From Methanobacteriota archaeon (GTDB lineage Archaea; Methanobacteriota; Methanobacteria; Methanobacteriales; Methanobacteriaceae): 20,078 nt of DNA. This document shows positions 1-6,179 of the stretch, one piece after another (the first letter of the stretch is position 1; every line of letters begins with the position of its first letter). The stretch spans positions 1 through 20,078 of the forward strand of contig JAEZKE010000006.1 of the NCBI GenBank assembly GCA_023436175.1, read 5' to 3'. The translations under genes were made by a program, and so were the position numbers. The notes beneath the pieces are model-generated. The model searched no databases, was not told the DNA's origin, and saw nothing but the letters and a program-made list of their open reading frames with translations.

Positions 1-1645
1 GTGAATAGTTTAGGAGGTCATTGATCAGGGTTTGCATTCTTTTTGCAGCATCTACAATGTATTCAATAAACTCATCAGCATCATCATCCAACTTATCTTT
101 ATAACGGCGTTCAATTAACTGCGTAAAGCTGGTAATGGTCCTGAGGGGCTCCTGAAGATCATGAGATGCCACATATGCAAACTGCTGTAATTCACGGTTA
201 GAATGTCTTAATTCTTTTACGGTTTCTTTTAATTCTTCTTCTAATTGTTTTCGCTGTGTAACATCATGACTTACTACAATTAATGATTCTATTTCGCCAT
301 CATCATACTCGGGAACTATATATGAATGAAATACCTTTAATCCATGAATAGAAGGAAATTCAAATTCCATTTCCTGTATTTTACCAGTTTTTAAAACTTT
401 TCTGGCACTTTTCATCCATATTTCAGTAATTCCATTTAAGGGGGTTATATCTTCAAGTTTTTTACCAATTAAATTTTCAGAGGATAATCCCAAAGTGTTG
501 GATCCATGGTTAATATATTTATATCTTAATTCTTTGTCTAATCTGGAAATTATATCTGGAGAATTCTCAGCAAGAGCCCTAAATTTTTCTTCACTTTCTC
601 TTAAAGCTCTTTCTATTCTTTTAATTTCCCCAATATCACTCTCTAGTCTTATGTTACATTTTGAAAGTTCTTTTGTGCGTTCCTTAACTTTTAACTCTAA
701 AGTATCCTGTGTTTCTCTTAAAGCCCTTTCTAATTCTTTAAGTTCAGTTATATCTTCACATACAATTAAAACAGTGATTTTCCCATCAGTTCCTTTTACT
801 GCACGTGCTGTTTCTTTCACCCAAAGCATGCTGCCGTCTTTGCGAACTTTTCGCAGTTCCCAATGGAATAAATTTCCAAGGTGATTCACACATCGTTTTA
901 TGTTTAAAATTGCAGTTTCTTTGTCTTCTTCATGAAATACTTTCAGTACAGATTGTCCAACTAACTCATGAACTGTAAAACCCAATTGTTCAGCCCCAAA
1001 TTGGTTCACAGATAATACTAAAGCTCCAGAATTGACAGTAAAATACATTGAAGGATTATATTCATATAAAAATCTATATCGATCTTCACTTTCTATTAAA
1101 GCTTCTTCCCATAGCTTTCGATCTGTAATATCGATCCATACACAGTGTGTTTGTTTAAAGGTGCCGTTTAATGCATATTCAACATTACCATCAACTAATA
1201 TGGTAATTTGAGTATTATCTTTGCGCAGCAACTTGTATTCCGCTTTTCGTATATATCCCAGTTCATTGAAGCGTTTGAAACGCTTTTTAAATACATATGC
1301 GCATTCCGGAGCCATTATATTGCTGAATGAATGTCCTATAATTTCTTCTTTGGTATAACCTAAAGCATCAAGAAATGCTTGATTTACTTCGATAAAACAA
1401 CCATTATGATCTAATGATTGGTAAGGAAGGGGTGAATTTTCATATAATAACCTGAATCTTTCTTCACTTTCTCGTAGTACATTTTCAGTCTGTTTATATT
1501 CATTTATTTCATTTTTCAACTGTTTATTAGTTTTATTAAGTTTAGCCACATCTTCTGCCATTTGTTCCAGTTTAGTGGTTGATTTTTGCAATGCCCTTTC
1601 CATGTCACAGATAAGTTGTTCTTCAGTCTTATCCTCATTTTTCAT
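1..1645 (-). CDS. Multi-PAS sensor histidine kinase, C-terminus beyond window edge
   Basis: Reading the minus strand from an ATG at 1645 gives 548 codons that run off the left edge. No membrane segment is visible, so this looks like a cytoplasmic sensor. An N-terminal coiled coil (about residues 8-60) is followed by three PAS domains (about 60-180, 182-305 and 350-465), each introduced by a typical linker such as ESEERFRLLYENS. A second coiled linker (KVKERTKELSK) separates PAS2 from PAS3. The HisKA dimerisation domain follows, with H-box ASHDLQEPLRT and phospho-acceptor His495. The ATPase domain must lie outside the window. Such kinases autophosphorylate on His and pass the phosphate to a receiver domain; the PAS ligand cannot be told from sequence. 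The start is moderately certain: no good ribosome-binding site precedes it, and an in-frame TTG lies three codons upstream. The nearest receiver protein is about 15 kb away. Confidence 0.93.
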   Translation of the reverse strand, partial: MKNEDKTEEQLICDMERALQKSTTKLEQMAEDVAKLNKTNKQLKNEINEYKQTENVLRESEERFRLLYENSPLPYQSLDHNGCFIEVNQAFLDALGYTKEEIIGHSFSNIMAPECAYVFKKRFKRFNELGYIRKAEYKLLRKDNTQITILVDGNVEYALNGTFKQTHCVWIDITDRKLWEEALIESEDRYRFLYEYNPSMYFTVNSGALVLSVNQFGAEQLGFTVHELVGQSVLKVFHEEDKETAILNIKRCVNHLGNLFHWELRKVRKDGSMLWVKETARAVKGTDGKITVLIVCEDITELKELERALRETQDTLELKVKERTKELSKCNIRLESDIGEIKRIERALRESEEKFRALAENSPDIISRLDKELRYKYINHGSNTLGLSSENLIGKKLEDITPLNGITEIWMKSARKVLKTGKIQEMEFEFPSIHGLKVFHSYIVPEYDDGEIESLIVVSHDVTQRKQLEEELKETVKELRHSNRELQQFAYVASHDLQEPLRTITSFTQLIERRYKDKLDDDADEFIEYIVDAAKRMQTLINDLLNYS

Positions 1646-2103
1646 TTTGAACAACTCGGTAGTATTCTTATTTCCCAAATAAAACCTAATTTCAAGTTAC
1701 TTACTTCTATTAATTATGTAAATTACATTTTTATATTAAAAGATATTCTTAACTCAATTATTTCCATTTGAATAAGTCAAAGCAATCTTTTTTAGTATGA
1801 AATAGCAACCTAAGTTGTATGCTTTCAAATTTAATATACATTAACTAATTAAAGTATTACTACAAATTATTTTCTCAAATTTTTTATTCAATTCCTACCC
1901 GTTTTTATTATTTGATCACTAATACATTTTTCGTTTCTTTTAATGAATACATTCAAAAAAAGGACTAAATTTTGACAGACAAAAAGTTTGTTAAATTTCG
2001 CAGCATGCAATTACAAGTTCAGTGAACGATGAATCAAAAAATTAGAATATTTAAAAATAGAATTTAGAAAAATTAGAATTAATTTCTATTCAAGAAACCC
2101 TAC
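1646..2103. other. AT-rich gene-free stretch upstream of the kinase
   Basis: No credible coding sequence on either strand. The open frames here are short, extremely AT-rich and lack family features. The stretch should hold the kinase promoter on the minus strand, but no TATA-like box stands out from the AT-rich background. It leads directly into the hairpin array that begins near 2104. Confidence 0.6.
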
Positions 2104-2481
2104 AAAAATGCAAAGCATTTTTCTAACCGGAGGAAACGAAGCATGCAAACACTTTGTGTTTGCTGTGTCAAAACCTGCGGTTTTGACAACATTCGAAAAT
2201 TGAAAATTTTTTACATGTTGAAGGAAATTGAAAATTTTCATAGGCTACGATTTTTGAAAATTTTTGCTGTTCATAAAAATCTAACCTACGGTTAGATTTT
2301 TAAGAAACACTCAAACACTGTCAAAATTCGAAGAATTTTGACGCAACAAAAAACCTACGGTTTTTTGCCTGCTACGTGTTTGGTGCATTAAAGCCTTAAC
2401 CGCGTTAAGGCTTTAAGAAGCATGCAAAAATCTTTGATTTTTGCTGTTCATTAAAATCTAACTTGCAGTTAGATTTTAATG
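2104..2481. repeat. Array of short perfect hairpins with three-base loops
   Basis: At least nine perfect inverted repeats lie nearly end to end, each with a 3-nt loop: 2104-2122 (8 bp, loop aaa), 2145-2163 (8 bp, ttt), 2166-2188 (10 bp, tgc), 2274-2302 (13 bp, tac), 2320-2342 (10 bp, gaa), 2347-2367 (9 bp, tac), 2388-2416 (13 bp, cgc), 2424-2444 (9 bp, ttt) and 2449-2481 (15 bp, tgc). Two weaker ones with gaa loops lie at 2196-2210 and 2223-2239. Stem sequences differ, but short linkers recur (gctgttca, gcatgc, gaagcatgc). The last hairpin contains the stop codon of the flanking minus-strand gene. This is not a CRISPR array: there is no constant repeat and no uniform spacing. It could be DNA cruciforms, structured 3' RNA or a nested palindromic mobile repeat. 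The hairpins are read directly from the sequence; function is unknown. Confidence 0.9.
2261..2306. repeat. Hairpin repeat unit, copy 1
   Basis: This 46-bp unit begins with tttttgctgttcat and contains a 13-bp stem with loop tac. It matches copy 2 (2438-2483) except for six bases. Four of those six form two compensatory pairs: A2275-T2301 becomes T-A, and C2286-G2290 becomes T-A. The fifth lies in the loop and the sixth is A2303, which is unpaired here but paired in copy 2. Confidence 0.85.
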
Positions 2482-2483
2482 AA
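2438..2483. repeat. Hairpin repeat unit, copy 2, spanning a stop codon
   Basis: This copy has a 15-bp perfect stem (2449-2463 with 2467-2481) and loop tgc. The right arm encodes the last residues and the TAA (2469-2471) of the minus-strand tRNA-binding gene. No T-run follows the stem on the minus strand, so it is not a textbook terminator, though it could mark or protect that mRNA's 3' end. Confidence 0.85.
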
Positions 2484-3191
2484 ACTTTCAACAAAATTTC
2501 GAGCCTCATTTAACGCTTCTAAAGGAATTCCCTTCGGCATTCCTCCTACTTCCCCTTCAACATTTTTCAAAACTCCTTCTCCTGCCCCTAAAAACATTCC
2601 TTCACTTGTAATTCCCATAAAGCTTGTTGGTGGAAGCATAGCTACAGCAACTCTGTTAGATTCTTTAACCTCTAAATCGTTGGTTACAACTGTTATAACC
2701 CTTTTAATGTTTACATTACAAACTAAAAGGCTATCTGCATTTGGATGTTCTCCAGCGCTTACAATCTCCCCAACTTTAATGTCAATGGCAACTATAGGGT
2801 CATCTATAGGTCCTAAAGCTAATCTTTTGTCCACATTCAAAATTATATCTAAAAAAAAACGTATTTTAGCGATAGCTTCTTCTAATTTACTTTTTTCTTC
2901 TTTATTTACCATATCTAAAAAATGACTGTACCACTTTTCCCCACCTAAATTCTCAATTATTTTCTCTGTCTTTTCTTTTAAAGATTCAATTTGGGGCATT
3001 TTAGCTAAATCAGCAGGTTCAACATAAGAGTAGTACAGGGATTGAATTTCTGGAATCATATCCCTGGCTATCTGTCTAACATTTCTTTTATTCCATCTTC
3101 CCTTTAAATTTGCTCCTTCTATGGTTCTTAAAAAAAGATCTACTGACTTTTCGCATATTAATAATCTGTAATCATTGCTTGTATCCCACAT
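2469..3191 (-). CDS. tRNA-binding (EMAP/Arc1p-type OB-fold) protein
   Basis: The predicted protein has 240 aa. The C-terminal half (about residues 133-215) is an OB-fold tRNA-binding domain of the type found in MetRS C-termini, Trbp111 and Arc1p; the signature is DIKVGEIVSAGEHPNADSLL, followed by a second conserved part, LPPTSFMGITSEGMFLGAGEG. The N-terminal half (about 1-125) is a charged helical extension with no recognised enzyme motif. Such domains bind the tRNA elbow and usually assist synthetases or tRNA handling; here it stands alone, so its partner is unknown. An upstream in-frame ATG at 3218 exists, but GGTGAT at 3195-3200 sits just before the ATG at 3191, so I choose 3191. The stop codon lies inside the last hairpin of the array. 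The gene is divergent from the PRC-barrel gene. Confidence 0.88.
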   Translation of the reverse strand: MWDTSNDYRLLICEKSVDLFLRTIEGANLKGRWNKRNVRQIARDMIPEIQSLYYSYVEPADLAKMPQIESLKEKTEKIIENLGGEKWYSHFLDMVNKEEKSKLEEAIAKIRFFLDIILNVDKRLALGPIDDPIVAIDIKVGEIVSAGEHPNADSLLVCNVNIKRVITVVTNDLEVKESNRVAVAMLPPTSFMGITSEGMFLGAGEGVLKNVEGEVGGMPKGIPLEALNEARNFVESFIKI

Positions 3192-3562
3192 ATAATCACC
3201 ATAACTATTGAAATTCAAATTATTAAGTAATATTCAATTAAATATGTTAATCTTTTAATTTCTTTATTTATTTTATAGATTTATTTATCTATTTCAAAGA
3301 TTTCTAATTTACTTATTTATTGTCCTTTATTCTTATAAATTCAAGATTTTTAACTGCCACCTAAATAAGCTCGGGAAATATTATTAAATAAAATTTGTGT
3401 AATATTTTTAGTCGTATTTTATATTGTGGATTCAAAATTCTTATAATACATTTAGGTATCCTGTTTTAAAACATTGAGCTAATTTTCGAAATATTTAAGT
3501 AGATAAATGATTCAAATCTTATTCAGAATTCAAATTTATTTAACTAAATGTGGTGGTAACAA
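3192..3562. promoter_or_regulatory. Divergent AT-rich intergenic region
   Basis: No gene is visible. It separates the minus-strand tRNA-binding gene from the plus-strand PRC-barrel gene and must hold both promoters. On the plus strand, cgaaatatttaag (3487-3499) resembles a BRE/TATA element, which would place a start near 3520. GGTGGT at 3552-3557 is the ribosome-binding site of the PRC-barrel gene. The promoter assignment is an inference. Confidence 0.4.
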
Positions 3563-3892
3563 ATGGTCGATTTATCTAGCCTGTATAATTTAGATGTATA
3601 CACAACACGTGGAAAATACGTTGGAAGAGTTCAAGACGTGATATTAAACATTAAAAAAGGAAGAGTATCCATTCTTAAAGCAAGAGTAATGGCACCAGAT
3701 AAAGTAAAAAGTGTTGGAATAAGAGACGTTATTAAAACCAGTATGCGCTTTGTTCCAGAAGTTGATGAAGTTAGACCTTTAAAAGAAGAAGGCAGCATAG
3801 ACATACAGTATGATAGAGTACAGGCCGTAGGAGATATTATTTTAATAAGCCCCGAAGTATCGACCGCACCAGCTGCAACTACATCAAAATAG
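3563..3892 (+). CDS. PRC-barrel domain protein
   Basis: A 109-aa protein with a single PRC-barrel fold covering about residues 3-97: it opens with LYNLDVYTTRGKYVGRVQDV, has the strand pair around ILKARVMAP, and closes with YDRVQAVGDIILIS. A short Ala/Thr-rich tail follows. PRC-barrels are small beta-barrels used for protein-protein contacts. In Euryarchaeota, small proteins of this type include the CdpB family, which works with SepF and FtsZ in cell division; membership of that family is my inference and is not shown by the sequence alone. GGTGGT six bases before the ATG supports the start. nadX begins 7 bp after the stop, so the two are probably co-transcribed. Confidence 0.88.
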   Translation: MVDLSSLYNLDVYTTRGKYVGRVQDVILNIKKGRVSILKARVMAPDKVKSVGIRDVIKTSMRFVPEVDEVRPLKEEGSIDIQYDRVQAVGDIILISPEVSTAPAATTSK

Positions 3893-3899
3893 GGAAAAT

Positions 3900-4664
3900 A
3901 TGAAAGTTGGAATTATAGGATGTGGGGCTATAGCCCATATTATTACAAATTTTGCAGTTGAAGGCAAATCCGGTGTTGATTTAAAATTCTTTTATGATAA
4001 AGACATTGAAAGGGCTGAAAATTTAGCCCTTCAAGTTGACGGAACAGTGGCCCTTGAAATTGAGGACATGCTAGATAAAGTTGATCTGGTAATTGAGGCT
4101 GCTTCACCCCAGGCTGTTGGAGAGGTCATTCCTCCAGTATTAGAACACGGTAAAAATGTTCTTATAATGAGTGTTGGGGCCCTAATGGACTTTGAACTTA
4201 AAAATAAGCTCGAAAAAATTGCAGTTTCAACTGGCGCTAAAATATATGCTCCTTCAGGTGCTATTGTAGGATTAGACGGAATTAAAGCAGCGTCTATTGG
4301 AAAAATTACTAAAGCTACACTTATTACACGGAAACCACCCAGATCACTTGGAATTAAAACAGAAGGTGAAACTATTCTTTATGAAGGTAAGGCATCTCAA
4401 GCTGTTAAAGAGTTTCCTACAAATATAAATGTGGCTGCAACTCTAAGTATTGCCTGTGGAATAGATGTTGATGTTAAAATAATAGCTGACTCTTCAGTTG
4501 ATAGAAATATGCATGAAGTTCATGTTGTTGGAGATTTTGGTGAATTTACTACCATCACCAAAAACGTTCGATGTGCTATGAACCCTAAAACAAGTGTTTT
4601 AGCTGCATATTCTGCAATCAAGCTTCTTAGACGATTAAATGAGAACATAATTGTTGGAACATGA
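3900..4664 (+). CDS. nadX: L-aspartate dehydrogenase (NAD biosynthesis)
   Basis: A 254-aa protein of the NadX/L-aspartate dehydrogenase family. It oxidises L-aspartate with NAD(P)+ to iminoaspartate, which NadA condenses with dihydroxyacetone phosphate to make quinolinate for NAD. The N-terminal Rossmann motif GIIGCGAIA covers residues 4-12 (G7, G9, A12). The conserved segments SVGALMD, PSGAIVGLDGIKAA and PTNINVAATLSIA are present, and the likely catalytic histidine is His205 in DRNMHEV. Length is normal for the family. The gene starts 7 bp after the PRC-barrel gene's stop with little Shine-Dalgarno sequence of its own, suggesting coupled translation. nadA and nadC are not in the window. Confidence 0.93.
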   Translation: MKVGIIGCGAIAHIITNFAVEGKSGVDLKFFYDKDIERAENLALQVDGTVALEIEDMLDKVDLVIEAASPQAVGEVIPPVLEHGKNVLIMSVGALMDFELKNKLEKIAVSTGAKIYAPSGAIVGLDGIKAASIGKITKATLITRKPPRSLGIKTEGETILYEGKASQAVKEFPTNINVAATLSIACGIDVDVKIIADSSVDRNMHEVHVVGDFGEFTTITKNVRCAMNPKTSVLAAYSAIKLLRRLNENIIVGT

Positions 4665-4723
4665 TCTGTTCTTATATTCTATTTTTTAAAAATGAAAAAT
4701 TTTAAAACATTAATTTGATTATT

Positions 4724-5443
4724 ATGAGAGAATGTGAAATATTTTCTAGTTTAAGGGTTCCCTGTGGATCTAAAATTGTTATAAGGATCGATGGAAGAAC
4801 ATTTTCCAAATTATCCCACGATTTAAAGTTTAAAAAGCCTTATGATAATGAATTTAGAGATATAATGGTTAAAACTTGTGAAGACTTTTTTAAAGAATTC
4901 AGTCCTGCATTTATCTATACATTCTCCGATGAGATAAACATTTTATTATCTGAAATTCCTTTTGGAGGAAGAATTGAAAAGCTTGACTCTGTTTTTGCAA
5001 GTTTTATTACAGGAAGTTTCACAAAAAATCTTTCAAAACCAGTTAAGAAGCCTATTTCATTTGATTCTAGAGTAATTCCACTTTCAGAAAAAGGCATGAT
5101 GGAATATTTTAAAGAAAGGCAGGATGAAGCCTGGCGAAACTGCATCAATGGATATGCTTACTGGACCTTGAGGAATGAATACGGCAAAAAAGAAACCATG
5201 GAAATTTTAAGGAAGAAAAAAAGTAATGAACTCCATGATGTCCTGTTTGAAAGAGGCATAAATTTAGCTGAACTCCCAGCATGGCAAAGAAGAGGTATAG
5301 GAATCTACAAAAAAGAAAATGTAATTGAAGGATACAATCCAGTTAAGGATGAAAAGGTAAGATCAATACGGAGAAAAATTTTTATTGATGAAGATTTACC
5401 TATTTTCGACGCTGAATTTTTCAGCAAAAAGCTAATTTTATAG
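4724..5443 (+). CDS. thg1: tRNA(His) guanylyltransferase / Thg1-like 3'-5' polymerase
   Basis: A 239-aa protein of the Thg1 family, which adds nucleotides to RNA 5' ends in the reverse (3'-5') direction; eukaryotic Thg1 adds G-1 to tRNA(His), and archaeal members can repair tRNA 5' ends in a template-dependent way. The metal-binding motifs are in place: IRIDGRTF with D23/G24, and YTFSDEIN with D69/E70. The family segment AYWTLRNEYGKKE is present in the C-terminal half. I choose the ATG at 4724 over the in-frame TTG at 4715 because the family begins close to MRECEIF. No ribosome-binding site precedes it; the AT-rich box at 4684-4693 would give a very short leader, so leaderless translation is possible. 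Length fits the family. Confidence 0.92.
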   Translation: MRECEIFSSLRVPCGSKIVIRIDGRTFSKLSHDLKFKKPYDNEFRDIMVKTCEDFFKEFSPAFIYTFSDEINILLSEIPFGGRIEKLDSVFASFITGSFTKNLSKPVKKPISFDSRVIPLSEKGMMEYFKERQDEAWRNCINGYAYWTLRNEYGKKETMEILRKKKSNELHDVLFERGINLAELPAWQRRGIGIYKKENVIEGYNPVKDEKVRSIRRKIFIDEDLPIFDAEFFSKKLIL

Positions 5444-5569
5444 ATCATTTTATAAAAAAATAAAATCATAGAATTCTATCTAATTTTTCATAATACATAC
5501 AAAATAGAAATGAATAACTTTCATTAAAAAAAATAAATAATTATCTAAAAAATTCCCTGAACTGATAAA

Positions 5570-5998
5570 ATGAAGCTGAACAATTTACTTGGAAAACTTC
5601 TTGGAACTTCTAAATACAAGTTTGAAGAAGTACATATTGAAAGCGAAGTTATAGATGAAATAATAAATATTGCAAAGGAAGCATATCCTAACGAGTTCAT
5701 GGCTCTTTTAGAAGGGAAAATAGAGGACAATATACTCAAAATAACAGGTTTAGTCTTTCTTCCAGTTGAAACTTCTCAGGAAGGCGCAGTGATGCAGGTT
5801 TTCATGCAGCCGCTGACAACTAATTCAGTAGGATCTGTTCATAGTCATCCCGGGCCTAGTGCAAACCCATCCAATGCAGATCTGGAATTTTTTGCAAAAA
5901 AAGGGTTCTTCCATATGATAATTGCAGAACCATATGATAGAGACAGTATCATAGCTTATGATTCCTTTGGAAATCCAGTAACTTACAGGATAATTTAA
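5570..5998 (+). CDS. JAMM/MPN+ metalloprotease-like protein
   Basis: A 142-aa protein that is essentially one JAMM (MPN+) domain. The full zinc motif is present: H91-x-H93, then seven residues, S101-x2-D104 (in VHSHPGPSANPSNADL), plus an upstream Glu42 in PNEFMALLEG. All catalytic residues are kept, so it should be an active zinc isopeptidase or related hydrolase. In haloarchaea a JAMM protein removes ubiquitin-like SAMP proteins (desampylation); that is the best-known archaeal role, but no SAMP, E1 or other partner gene lies here, so the substrate is an inference. There is no signal peptide or membrane segment. The gene follows thg1 by 126 bp and is convergent with serA. Confidence 0.88.
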   Translation: MKLNNLLGKLLGTSKYKFEEVHIESEVIDEIINIAKEAYPNEFMALLEGKIEDNILKITGLVFLPVETSQEGAVMQVFMQPLTTNSVGSVHSHPGPSANPSNADLEFFAKKGFFHMIIAEPYDRDSIIAYDSFGNPVTYRII

Positions 5999-6011
5999 AA
6001 ATATCCCCCAC

Positions 6012-6114
6012 ACTTTAAAAATCTTTGATTTTTAATGTTCGAAAATCAGAGATTTCCTCAACTTTAAAAATCTTTCATTTTTAATGCTCGGAAATACGTA
6101 GCATTCGAAAATTG
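6012..6114. repeat. Tandem triloop hairpin repeats, same family as the array at 2.1-2.5 kb
   Basis: Two near-identical units start with actttaaaaatcttt at 6012 and 6061. The first forms a 9-bp perfect stem with loop ttt (6015-6035); the second has one mismatch at the loop-closing pair. The core aaaaatctttgattttt (6017-6033) also occurs at 2426-2442, and cattcgaaaattg (6102-6114) occurs at 2190-2202. The units lie between the convergent JAMM and serA genes. Confidence 0.85.
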
Positions 6115-6137
6115 GAAAAAAATGAGAAAAAAGAAGT

Positions 6138-6161
6138 AAAATAATTTAATTAAATTATTTT
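6138..6161. terminator. Perfect AT palindrome, probable bidirectional terminator
   Basis: A 24-bp perfect palindrome (aaaataatttaattaaatta followed by tttt). The T-run extends on the plus strand (to 6164), and an A-rich tract on its left side reads as U-rich on the minus strand. It sits between the convergent JAMM and serA genes, so it could end both transcripts. Archaeal termination depends mainly on U-tracts, which fits. Confidence 0.55.
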
Positions 6162-6179
6162 TTTGCTTTGGATGTAGTC

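Noticed and set aside
495..884. Plus-strand open frame of 129 codons
   Set aside because: It is the complement of the PAS-domain coding sequence of the kinase and has no family features or ribosome-binding site.
1586..1771. Small plus-strand membrane-like ORF
   Set aside because: It overlaps the kinase N-terminus on the other strand; its Ile/Phe-rich composition reflects AT-rich intergenic sequence.
2104..2481. CRISPR array
   Set aside because: The palindromic units differ in sequence, spacing is irregular and there is no constant direct repeat with unique spacers.
2479..2925. Plus-strand open frame of 148 codons
   Set aside because: It is antisense to the tRNA-binding OB-fold gene, which has clear motifs and a good ribosome-binding site.
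4715..4717. TTG start for thg1
   Set aside because: It adds only three residues before the ATG at 4724, has no ribosome-binding site and does not match the family N-terminus.
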